64,000 bases of DNA. Origin: Sphingopyxis sp. OAS728 (GTDB taxonomy: Bacteria; Pseudomonadota; Alphaproteobacteria; Sphingomonadales; Sphingomonadaceae). A model generated the notes under the pieces. It ran no database searches. It was not told the DNA's origin and saw nothing but the letters and a program-made list of their open reading frames with translations. Shown here piece after piece: positions 51,451 to 59,938 of the stretch. Location: positions 4,582,501 to 4,646,500 of the forward strand of contig NZ_JADBDT010000001.1 of NCBI RefSeq assembly GCF_014873485.1, in the 5' to 3' direction. Positions within the stretch are counted from its first letter, which is position 1. Each line of letters starts with the position of its first letter. The translations under genes and the position numbers were made by a program.

Positions 51451-53474
51451 CCGATGTGGCGACCCGCGCGGACCTCCGCAACGATCCGCTGTTCAAGCAG
51501 GCGGAAACGCTGACCGCGGCCTGGTTACGCCCGGGGACGGGCGAGGCGGCGCTGCTCGGCCAGCTGATGGCGAGCCGCGACGGGCGGCACGCCGTCGCCG
51601 CGGCCTCGATCTGCGACGCGCTCGAAGGATTGTCGTCGCGCGACGGCGGATCGACGACACGGCTTGTGCTGGTCGACCTCGCCTCCGGCGAAATGGAGAC
51701 GCTCACCCATGGCCCGCGATCCGACAGCGCCCCGAAATACTCGCCCGACGGGCGGTCGATCGCATTTTTGTCGGACCGCGAACAGGCGCATGTCAACCGT
51801 GTGCGGATCTTCGATCTGGAAACGCGCACCGATCGCGTGGTCGCGCCGGTCGACGGCTTCGTCGAGGCGCTGCAGTGGTCGGCCGACGGGAGGAAGATCC
51901 TGCTAAGCGTCGCCGGATATGGCTCTGATCTGGCCGGCGCGCAGGGGGCGATGGCGATCGGCCTCGATGCGGCGAATTCGAACCAGCCCGACTGGGCGCC
52001 AGTGATCGAGGGTGGGCCGGAAGCGGCCGCATGGCGTAGCATCTGGCTCTATGATGTCGCGGCGGACAGTGCGCGGCGGGTCACGCCGGCGGGCGTGAAT
52101 ATCTGGCAGGCGGCGTGGTGCGGGACCGACCATATCGCCGCCATCTGCTCCGACCAGCCCGAGGAAAATTGGTGGTACACCGCCGACGTGCGGCTGATCG
52201 CGGTCGGCGGCGATGTCGTTCGCTCGCTGTACACGCCCGCCGACCAGCTCGGCTGGCTCGCGGTCTCGCCATCGGGTGAAACCGTCGCCGTGGTTGAGGC
52301 GGTGTGTAGTGACCGGGATATAGTGGCGGGCGACGTGCGACTGATCGACGTTGCCAGCGGCGCGCTTAGCTGTCCGGCGACGCTCGATGCCGATGTCGTG
52401 CAGCTCCATTGGCGTGATGACGACCGATTGCTTTTCGTCGGGGCGCAGGGCCCGAACACCATCGTCGGCCTGCTCGACACGCGGTTGCAGACCAGCCGCG
52501 AGCTCTGGCGAGGGCACGAACGCACGCCGTCGGGCACGATGTTTCCCGAAGTGGCGCCTTTGGGGGCCGATCCCGCAAATTTCCTGTTCCTGACCGAATC
52601 CTTCTTCGTCCCCCCGACGCTCTTCGCATTCGAGGATGGCGAGGAACGCCAGATCCGGCGTTTCGGCTCGCCCGAGACCGACGCCATCGTCGCGCCGCTC
52701 GGCACCGCGCGCGACTTCCGCTGGCAGGCGCCCGATGGGCTCGACATCCACGGCTGGCTGATCACGCCGCACGGGGAGGGGCCGCATCCGCTGATCATGC
52801 AGGTTCATGGCGGCCCGGTCTGGTACACGCGGCCGCTCTACGTCGGACGTTCGGCCTTTGCGCAAATGGCGCTGGCGGCGGGCTATGCGCTGTTTCAGCC
52901 CAATCCGCGCGGATCGAGCGGGCGCGGGCAGGCGTTCGCGCGTCATGTGTTCGGTGACATGGGCGGGGCCGATACCCATGACTATCTGTCGGGGCTCGAC
53001 GCGCTGGAGGAGGCGGGCATCGCAGATCCGAAGCGCATCGGGGTCACCGGCGGCAGCTATGGCGGATATATGAGCAACTGGCTGATCACGCAGGATCAGC
53101 GTTTCGCGGCAGCCGTCCCGGTCGCGCCGATCGCCAACTGGGTCAGCCTCCACTTCACCTGCAACGTGCCGTCCTTCTGTGAAATGTTCCTCGCCGATCA
53201 TGTCAGCAACCCGGCGGGCAAATATTTCGCGCATAGCCCGGTCCATCATGCCGCCCGCGTGAAGACACCGACGCTCAACATCTGCGGCGGGCTTGATCAC
53301 ATCACGCCGCCGGAGCAGGCGCTGGAATTCCACCGCGCAATATCGGCACTGGGCGTCGAGAGCGCGCTCGTGACCTATCCGAACGAGGGGCACGGTGTCC
53401 GTACCATGCCCGCGATCTTCGACTTCACCGCCCGCGAAATGGGCTGGTTCCTGAAGCATATGCCGCCGGGCTGA
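51447..53474 (+). CDS. S9 family peptidase, acylaminoacyl-peptidase-like (S9C)
   Basis: A 675-residue enzyme with a seven-bladed propeller (SAPKYSPDGRSIAFLSDRE near 90) and C-terminal hydrolase: MQVHGGPVWYTRP near 452, NPRGSSGRGQ near 487, GGSYGGYMSNWL with Ser537, Asp in GGLDHITP and His in EGHGVR. The GxSYGGY motif places it in the acylaminoacyl-peptidase/dipeptidyl-peptidase-like S9C branch, unlike its S9A neighbour. It overlaps that gene by 4 bases, so different exopeptidase and endopeptidase activities are made together. Confidence 0.9.
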   Translation: MTDVATRADLRNDPLFKQAETLTAAWLRPGTGEAALLGQLMASRDGRHAVAAASICDALEGLSSRDGGSTTRLVLVDLASGEMETLTHGPRSDSAPKYSPDGRSIAFLSDREQAHVNRVRIFDLETRTDRVVAPVDGFVEALQWSADGRKILLSVAGYGSDLAGAQGAMAIGLDAANSNQPDWAPVIEGGPEAAAWRSIWLYDVAADSARRVTPAGVNIWQAAWCGTDHIAAICSDQPEENWWYTADVRLIAVGGDVVRSLYTPADQLGWLAVSPSGETVAVVEAVCSDRDIVAGDVRLIDVASGALSCPATLDADVVQLHWRDDDRLLFVGAQGPNTIVGLLDTRLQTSRELWRGHERTPSGTMFPEVAPLGADPANFLFLTESFFVPPTLFAFEDGEERQIRRFGSPETDAIVAPLGTARDFRWQAPDGLDIHGWLITPHGEGPHPLIMQVHGGPVWYTRPLYVGRSAFAQMALAAGYALFQPNPRGSSGRGQAFARHVFGDMGGADTHDYLSGLDALEEAGIADPKRIGVTGGSYGGYMSNWLITQDQRFAAAVPVAPIANWVSLHFTCNVPSFCEMFLADHVSNPAGKYFAHSPVHHAARVKTPTLNICGGLDHITPPEQALEFHRAISALGVESALVTYPNEGHGVRTMPAIFDFTAREMGWFLKHMPPG

Positions 53475-53476
53475 GC

Positions 53477-54088
53477 TCAGGCTGCGCGGGCGCGGCCCGG
53501 CGGTGCCGATCGGGCTGCCAGAAGAGCGTCCTCGCCGCACAATATATCCATATACAGACGGGCATTCTTGCGCCGCTCGGCGATATTCTGCCGGACACCG
53601 ATCGCGTAGTAGCCGATCTGATGGTAGTAGAAGATACGCGCGCGGGTCGCGGCATGTTCTCCCTGATATCCGATCGCTTCGAAGAATTTCCCCAGCGTTT
53701 CGAGCCGCTCGCGATCGGCGCGCTCGACCGCCCAGGCCACGCGCTTGTCGGTGCGGGCCCATTCGCGCATCGCGAGGTCGAAATGATAATCATAGCCGTC
53801 GGCTTCGATCAGCCGATCGATGGTCGCATCCAGCCACGCGGCCGCCTGCCCCGGTTTTGCGGGCGGCAGTGCGTCGGGGAGAAAGCGGCATGTCGCCTCC
53901 CAATGGACAATCAACCGGTCGAGAAAGTCGTCCCGGTCGCCGAAATGATGGTAGAAGCCACCTCGCGACACTCCGAGGCGGCTCGCCAGCCGGTCGACTT
54001 TCAGGCCGGCGATGCCGTCGTCGACCAGCATGCGCTGTCCGGCGGCGATCCAGTCTTCCACGCTATTCTTCGGCGTGCGTCCGGCCAT
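53477..54088 (-). CDS. TetR family transcriptional regulator
   Basis: A 203-residue regulator: residues 10-58 carry IAAGQRMLVDDGIAGLKVDRLASRLGVSRGGFYHHFGDRDDFLDRL, a TetR DNA-binding domain. The remainder is the ligand-binding part. It is the last gene of the TonB-MFS-S9 operon, 61 bases after the peptidase, and may regulate it. It stops 2 bases before the end of the S9C gene on the other strand. Confidence 0.88.
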   Translation of the reverse strand: MAGRTPKNSVEDWIAAGQRMLVDDGIAGLKVDRLASRLGVSRGGFYHHFGDRDDFLDRLIVHWEATCRFLPDALPPAKPGQAAAWLDATIDRLIEADGYDYHFDLAMREWARTDKRVAWAVERADRERLETLGKFFEAIGYQGEHAATRARIFYYHQIGYYAIGVRQNIAERRKNARLYMDILCGEDALLAARSAPPGRARAA

Positions 54089-54149
54089 GAGGGTTCCGTT
54101 CTGTCTGGTTCAACATCATCCGCCGATCGAATAGCTGCCGCGCGTTTCG

Positions 54150-56171
54150 CTAACCTGCCACTTTGGCCCGCGCGAGTTCGTCATGGAAAAAGGTCAGTTC
54201 TTCGATGTCGCGCTGGATGAGGAGTTCGCTGGTCATCTGGTTATGACCGGCCCCGTCGCGTACGCGCAGCGCGGTGCGTCGCCCGGAAACGCTGGCATCC
54301 TCGATCGCGGCGACCATCTTGCGGCTGTGCCAGGGCGGGCAGACGGTGTCGTCGGCGCCGGCGTCGCACAGCAGGGCGGGGTAAGCGGTGCCCGGCCTCA
54401 CATTATGATAGGGCGAATAGGCATACATGACCGGCGCGTCGGCGGGGTCTTCGGGATTGCCATAATCGGCCATCGCGATGCCCAGCGTGGCGGGATCCTT
54501 GCGGATCTGCATCAGGTCGAGGATCGGAACCTGCGCGACGGCAGCGCCGAACAGGTCGGGGCGCTGCGACACGGCGGCGCCGACGAGCAGCCCGCCGTTC
54601 GAGGTTCCCCAGATGCCCGTCCGCTCGGGCACTGCAAAGCCGCGCGCATGGATATCCTCGATCACGGCATACAGATCGTCGAACGTTCCCTGTTTGCGGT
54701 GCATGCGCCCGGCTTCCCAGAAGGCCGTGTCGCGGTCGCCGCCGCCGCGCAGTTGGCTATGCACCCAGATGCCGCCGAGTTCGGTCCAGGCGGCGGCCAT
54801 CGTGGTATAGTGCGGGATCTCAGGGGCGTTGAACCCGCCATAGCCCATCACGATGAGGGGCGCCGAGCCGTCGAGCGGCGTCGAAGCCTTGCGCATCAGC
54901 CAATAGGATATGTCGCCGTTCGGACCCTCGGCGGACAAACGCATGACCTCGCGATCGGGCAGGCTGTGCTTCGGCGGCTCGATCTCCTCGACCGCCAGCG
55001 TGGCAAGGTCGGCGCGATAGACGCCGGGGCTGCGATCGAAGCCGCTGTGGACGAAGGTGCAGCCGTTGCCGTCGGGCGCGACGATCGGCATCGCTATTCC
55101 CATAATATAGCCAAGGCCGAACAGCCCGAACGCCCCGTCGCCCGGAAGCGCGACATTGCCGCGATCGGTGCCGTTCCGGTCGAGCGACTTCAATTGCATG
55201 ATCCCGGATTCGATGATCGAGAGCGCAACGAAATCGCCGCAGGGCGACAGTGAGAACAGCTTGTGATGTTCGCGAGCGGGCAGGATTTCGCGCCATGTCG
55301 ACCGATCCTGAAAACCGTCCAGCGGGATCGCGACGAGCCGGCACCATCCCGAGACATCGTCGGTGATCGCCCAATATTCGTCGCCGACGATCGCACCCTT
55401 GTACATCGCAGTCTCGGCCGAGAGGAACGGGGTCCATTCGCCGCCGTCCAATTTGCGAAGCCAGCGGGGGCAGGGCGCGACTTGGCTCGTCCGGATCGTT
55501 GCCCATCGCCCATCGGCCGAAATTTCCGGAAAGGCGGTGAGATGGTCGAGTGCGATTACCTGCTGTTCGGCTTCCCCTTCGATCGGCTGCCACCAGATCT
55601 GGGTGCGGGCGACCGCCTGGCCGTCGTCGGCGACGGTGACGGCCATCGTGGTGAGGAGGAAGCCGCTGTTGTCGGGCGCCCAAGCGCTGAAGCCGATATT
55701 GCTGAACTGGCTGAAATCATCGCGCACCGTCTTGCCGCTGGCGACGTCGACGATGCGATAGCTGTGGACACCGTCGTTGACGATCGCAACGAGGACGAGC
55801 GAGCCGTCGGGCGACGGGAATTTGAGCGTGATCGTCGCATTGGCGCCGACATCCTGCGGGTCGACGAGGACGCGTCCTTCGCCTGCCGGGCTCGACGACA
55901 CGGCAAGGACGACGTGCGTGCCGCCGGGCGGCAGGACGGTGCGGAACCAGTTGTCGCCGAAACGCTCGGGCGCGGTGCACATGATGATATCTTCAAAGGT
56001 CGAACGCACCGCTTTGGCGACGGCTGCAGCATGGGGCGAGGCGGCGAGTTCTGCGACCGTCCGGGCGTTCTTTTCGCGTTGCCACTCGACGACCGCAGCA
56101 TCGGCATCGTCTTCCAGCCAGCGGAAAGGGTCGCGAACGCTGACGCCGCCAATCACTTCGGTAACGGACAT
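54150..56171 (-). CDS. S9 family prolyl oligopeptidase
   Basis: A 673-residue S9A enzyme: FRWLEDDADAAVVEWQ at the start, propeller to about 420, GYGGFNAPEIPHY near 440, LRGGGDRDTAFWEAGRMHRKQGTFDD, GTSNGGLLV with Ser524, Asp in DAGADDTVC and His in GAGHNQMT. Much of the catalytic half is the same as in the peptidase at 19953, so these are recent paralogues. No signal peptide. ATG 56171 has GGGAG six bases upstream. Follows the MFS transporter by 24 bases and precedes the TetR gene. Confidence 0.9.
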   Translation of the reverse strand: MSVTEVIGGVSVRDPFRWLEDDADAAVVEWQREKNARTVAELAASPHAAAVAKAVRSTFEDIIMCTAPERFGDNWFRTVLPPGGTHVVLAVSSSPAGEGRVLVDPQDVGANATITLKFPSPDGSLVLVAIVNDGVHSYRIVDVASGKTVRDDFSQFSNIGFSAWAPDNSGFLLTTMAVTVADDGQAVARTQIWWQPIEGEAEQQVIALDHLTAFPEISADGRWATIRTSQVAPCPRWLRKLDGGEWTPFLSAETAMYKGAIVGDEYWAITDDVSGWCRLVAIPLDGFQDRSTWREILPAREHHKLFSLSPCGDFVALSIIESGIMQLKSLDRNGTDRGNVALPGDGAFGLFGLGYIMGIAMPIVAPDGNGCTFVHSGFDRSPGVYRADLATLAVEEIEPPKHSLPDREVMRLSAEGPNGDISYWLMRKASTPLDGSAPLIVMGYGGFNAPEIPHYTTMAAAWTELGGIWVHSQLRGGGDRDTAFWEAGRMHRKQGTFDDLYAVIEDIHARGFAVPERTGIWGTSNGGLLVGAAVSQRPDLFGAAVAQVPILDLMQIRKDPATLGIAMADYGNPEDPADAPVMYAYSPYHNVRPGTAYPALLCDAGADDTVCPPWHSRKMVAAIEDASVSGRRTALRVRDGAGHNQMTSELLIQRDIEELTFFHDELARAKVAG

Positions 56172-56195
56172 ATATGTCTCCCGGAAAAATCGAAT

Positions 56196-57572
56196 TCAGC
56201 TGGATGCGCGCAGCGCGCCGATCGTGGTCATGAACGGCCGGCGTGCGAGCGATATCAGGACCCCGGCGGAGATCCACGCGGGCAGGCCGATGATGACCAT
56301 CACGGTCAGCAGCCCGCGGCTGCCGTCGAACCATCCCGACATCATGCCGACCAGCATCGGCGCGAGGCCCCCCGAAATCGCGCTGCAGATGCCGAGCAGC
56401 GACAGCAGCCGCGATCGCAGGTTCGGAGGCGACAATTGCTGCAGCACGCCGGGCATCAACGCGCCGGTCGCGAGCAGGCAGGCGATCTGGACGCCGATCG
56501 TCGCATAGATCTGCCAAGGTTGCGATGCGAACAGAAGGAGTAGCGTCGGAACGGCGGCGACAAAGAGGAAGGCCCGAGCCATGCGGAACGGCTTGAGGTC
56601 GGCATCGCCACCGATCAGCTTGGTCCCTATGGCCGGGACGATCAGGCCGATGATTGAGCCGATGCCGAGCGCGACGCCCATCTGCACGCCGACCGACGAG
56701 GCATCGATCGAGGGAAAGGCGCGCGGCATCGCGACCGGCAGCCAGGTCAGCGATGCGCCGAGCGGCAGGCCGTAGGCGAAGATCGCACCATAGATATAGG
56801 CGATCGCGCGCCAATGCTCGCGAAGATAGGGCAGCATCTTGTCGAGTTTTGCCAAGGGCGCCACGCCGCCGCCGATCGAGCCGATATGGCCGGTCATCCG
56901 GATCGTCGCCAGCATCAGGGCGAAGAGCGGTCCCGGCAGGGCGACGAGGACAAGCGCGACCCGCCAGCTTTCCATATTCGCGAACATGCCCGGCAGCGAG
57001 GCGTGGTTCTTTTCCAGCAGGTCGAGCGTGACGCCGCCGAGGCCGAGGCCGATCGCGACGCCGAGCAGCGCAACTGCGAAGAAGATGAAATTGGCGGTGT
57101 TGCGCTGACGCTCGGGAAATAGGTCGGGCAGCATCGAGAAGATCACGGGCGTCAGCGCCGCCTCGCCGATCGCAATGCCCGCGGTCGCGGCGAAGATGCC
57201 CGTGAAGTTCGTCTGAAACGCGCAGGCGGCGGTCGAGATCGACCAGACCATGATGCAGCATCCGAGGACGAGACGCCGGCCGTAGCGGTCGGAAAGCCAT
57301 CCGATCGGATAGGCGGCGAGGCTGGCGAAGGCGGCAAGCCCCAGCCCCTGGATGATGCCGAGTTCGAGGTCGGTGATCCCCAGGTCCCGCTGGAACGATG
57401 GCGCGACCAGGTTGATGATCTGGCGGTCGACGAAAGCGAAGAGCGTCGTCGCGATCAGCACGCCGAGCGCGTACCAGGACGCAGCCGGCGCGCGTTCCCC
57501 GGCGCCGGACGGGCAGCCGTCCGCACTTTCCCTGTTCATGGCCAGCGGTTCGGACAGGACCGGACTCGTCAT
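56196..57572 (-). CDS. MFS transporter
   Basis: A 458-residue transporter with 12 predicted helices: FAFVDRQIINLVAPSFQRDLGITDLELGIIQGLG near 45 and the MFS motif GWLSDRYGRRLVLG near 92, typical of the spinster-like/organic anion branch common in sphingomonads. It probably carries the peptide or product across the inner membrane between the TonB receptor and the cytoplasmic peptidases. ATG 57572 has GAGGAAA upstream; GTG 57575 is possible. Confidence 0.9.
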   Translation of the reverse strand: MTSPVLSEPLAMNRESADGCPSGAGERAPAASWYALGVLIATTLFAFVDRQIINLVAPSFQRDLGITDLELGIIQGLGLAAFASLAAYPIGWLSDRYGRRLVLGCCIMVWSISTAACAFQTNFTGIFAATAGIAIGEAALTPVIFSMLPDLFPERQRNTANFIFFAVALLGVAIGLGLGGVTLDLLEKNHASLPGMFANMESWRVALVLVALPGPLFALMLATIRMTGHIGSIGGGVAPLAKLDKMLPYLREHWRAIAYIYGAIFAYGLPLGASLTWLPVAMPRAFPSIDASSVGVQMGVALGIGSIIGLIVPAIGTKLIGGDADLKPFRMARAFLFVAAVPTLLLLFASQPWQIYATIGVQIACLLATGALMPGVLQQLSPPNLRSRLLSLLGICSAISGGLAPMLVGMMSGWFDGSRGLLTVMVIIGLPAWISAGVLISLARRPFMTTIGALRASS

Positions 57573-57649
57573 CACATGTTTCCTCGAACCATCGGCGGTC
57601 GGACCGCGGCGGCAACGCTTTTAGAACAAGGTGCCGCCGCGGCCAGCGA

Positions 57650-59779
57650 TCAAAAGTGCGCGCTCGCGCTGATGCCGATCACGCGCGGACGCTGTTCGAC
57701 ATCCTCGAGGATCAGGCCGAACGGCCCGACGACGATCGGCGCGTCTTCGTTGAACAGATTGTTCGCAAACAGCGTGACCTCGACGGGGCCGAACGCCGCG
57801 CCAACGCGCAGGTTTACAAGGTCGCGCTTCGGCCGCGGAACGATCAGCGGCGGAGTCAGGTTGCGCAGCGTGAACTGGCCCTTGCCGGCATGCTGATAAT
57901 CGATGCGGAAGATGCCGTCGACGCCGTCGGACAGGGCGGGACGCCAGTCGGCCGAGGCCGACCAGCTCTCGCGCACCGCGGCGTCGACCGGATCGCCCAC
58001 AATCTTGTCGGCGGTGGCCTCGTCATATTTCAGGTTGTTCCAGCCATAGGTTGCGCTCAGCGTCAGGTCGTCCGTCGGGCGTGCGGTGGCCGACAGGTCG
58101 ACGCCCCAGCCCGAGACATGGCCCGAATTGTTCACGATGGTGATGATATTGCCGGGCGCGAAATTGTTCGACTGAACATTCGACCATTCGCTGCGATAGA
58201 CGCTCGCGTCGAGCACCAGTCGGTTGTTCATCAGCGCATGCTTGGTGCCGAGTTCATAGGTCCAGATGGCGTCGGGCTTGTAGGTCGGCGGAACCGGAAT
58301 GACGCCGCCGCCGGCCGAGGTCTGGTTGAAGCCGCCGCTGCGGAACCCCTTGGCGACGTTCACATAGACCATCGAGTCCGGGGTGAAATCATAGCTGAGG
58401 TTGAACCGCGGGTTGAGCGTCCGAAAAGTCTTGTCGCCGCTGTCGAGCGAGGTCAGGCCGAAGTTGGTGGCGTTGATGATGCGCTGCTTGTTTTCGCTGA
58501 ACCAGCGCAGGCCTGCGGTCGCGCGGAGCTCGGGCGTGATGGCGTAGCTTGCCTCGCCATAAATCGTCCACGACCGGCTGCGGCGCGCGTCGTCGCTGGC
58601 GACGAGCGCGAAGGGTAATGTGCCCGGCGCCGTATCGGTGCCGCCGAACTGATGGACCTTGAGGTCGCTACGCGCGACGCCGACCTGCCAGCCGAACGGG
58701 CCTTCGTTCTGTGAACTCAGCCGGACTTCGCCATTCCACATGTTGAAATCGGTGGTGGCCTCTGTCGGAACCTCGGTAATGAAACCCGGCGGGAAGCCAA
58801 GCGCACCGATAAGCGGCACGAACAGGGCCGACAGGTCGAACTGGGTGAAGTTGCGGCGATCGATATAGCTGCCCGAGGCGCTGAGTTCGGCAAAGCCGAG
58901 GTCGTAGCCCAGCTTGCCCTGGATCAGCGTATAGCGGTCGCGAAGCGGCGACGGGACGGCCATGACGGTTTCATTGTCGATGCCGATGTCCTGGCTCGGC
59001 TGATCCGATTTCTGATAGAGGCCCATCAGCGAGATCGACAGCGCGTCGGTCGGCTGGACGAGCAGGCTGCCGCGCACCGTATAGATGTCGGTGCGATTGA
59101 TGTCCTTTTCGCCCGTTGCGACATTGTCGATGAAACCGCCGGTGCGTTCATAGGCGGCCGCGAGGCGCACGCCTGCGACATCGGTCGCCAGCGGCAGGTT
59201 GATCACGCCGATCGCTCGGTATCCCGCGCCGCCGTGGCGCGTCTCGTTATATTCGGCGCTTGCCGAGCCGCTGACGGCATCGAGCTTGGGCGCGGCGGGA
59301 ATATAGCGGATCGTGCCCCCCATCGAACCATTGCCGTACAGCGTCGCTTGCGGTCCGCGCAGCACCTCGATGCGTTCGAGGTCGATCGCGCGAACCATGA
59401 AGGCATCGCCCGTCGTGTCGAGCGACAGCGGCGTCTCGTCATAATAGACGGCGACGGTGGTCGACCCGATCGAGGTCGAGATGCCGCGGATCTGGACGGC
59501 CTGTTTTCCGGTGCCGAATTCATAGATCGACAGGCCGGGGACCGAATATTGCAGGTCGGCCAGCGAAGTCGCGCCCCGTTTCTGAAGCTCTTCCGCGCCG
59601 ATGGCGCTGATCGAGAGCGGGACGTCCTGCAGCCGCTGTTCGTAACGCTGCGCGGTGACGATGATGTCGCCGGGCCGGGTCTCGCCGGCTTCCTCGGCGC
59701 CGCCGGGGGCCTCCTGCGCTTGTACCGCGTTTGGCAACCATGCCGCGCTGGCCATAAGGGCCACTACCCATTTCGTCAT
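57650..59779 (-). CDS. TonB-dependent receptor
   Basis: A 709-residue outer-membrane receptor without an STN domain. Signal peptide to about residue 22; TonB box GDIIVTAQR near 37; plug with VPLSISAIGAEELQKRGATSLADLQYSVPG and RGPQATLYGNGSMGGTIRYI; barrel ending in ISASAHF. It belongs to the group of receptors often tied to catabolic gene sets. ATG 59779 has GGGGAG six bases upstream. Head of an operon with MFS, S9 and TetR genes; motif B lies 105 bases upstream. Confidence 0.92.
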   Translation of the reverse strand: MTKWVVALMASAAWLPNAVQAQEAPGGAEEAGETRPGDIIVTAQRYEQRLQDVPLSISAIGAEELQKRGATSLADLQYSVPGLSIYEFGTGKQAVQIRGISTSIGSTTVAVYYDETPLSLDTTGDAFMVRAIDLERIEVLRGPQATLYGNGSMGGTIRYIPAAPKLDAVSGSASAEYNETRHGGAGYRAIGVINLPLATDVAGVRLAAAYERTGGFIDNVATGEKDINRTDIYTVRGSLLVQPTDALSISLMGLYQKSDQPSQDIGIDNETVMAVPSPLRDRYTLIQGKLGYDLGFAELSASGSYIDRRNFTQFDLSALFVPLIGALGFPPGFITEVPTEATTDFNMWNGEVRLSSQNEGPFGWQVGVARSDLKVHQFGGTDTAPGTLPFALVASDDARRSRSWTIYGEASYAITPELRATAGLRWFSENKQRIINATNFGLTSLDSGDKTFRTLNPRFNLSYDFTPDSMVYVNVAKGFRSGGFNQTSAGGGVIPVPPTYKPDAIWTYELGTKHALMNNRLVLDASVYRSEWSNVQSNNFAPGNIITIVNNSGHVSGWGVDLSATARPTDDLTLSATYGWNNLKYDEATADKIVGDPVDAAVRESWSASADWRPALSDGVDGIFRIDYQHAGKGQFTLRNLTPPLIVPRPKRDLVNLRVGAAFGPVEVTLFANNLFNEDAPIVVGPFGLILEDVEQRPRVIGISASAHF

Positions 59780-59876
59780 GCAGAACTCCCCATTTCTTTA
59801 TTCTCGAACGATCAGGCGGTGCGATGATCCTTCGGGTTGGTCTGGAACACAGGCTAAACTTTCCTTGGCCGCGATG

Positions 59877-59917
59877 CTTAGGCGAACGTGCAAAATCATT
59901 TGGCGCGCGGGTGAATC
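59877..59917 (+). promoter_or_regulatory. shared operator/promoter motif, copy B (TonB-MFS-S9 operon)
   Basis: The core AACGTGCAAAATCATTTGG is at 59885-59903. CTTAG lies three bases before it and TGAATC eight bases after it, exactly as in copy C. It is placed between the S9 gene stop (59939) and the TonB receptor start (59779), and is written opposite to the receptor gene. Confidence 0.6.
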
Positions 59918-59938
59918 CGCATCATTTCGAGGCTTTCG

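Noticed and set aside
42269..53474. A lasso-peptide biosynthesis cluster
   Set aside because: FecI/FecR, TonB receptor and S9 peptidases are typical companions, but no precursor peptide, transglutaminase-like protease or asparagine-synthetase-like cyclase is found.
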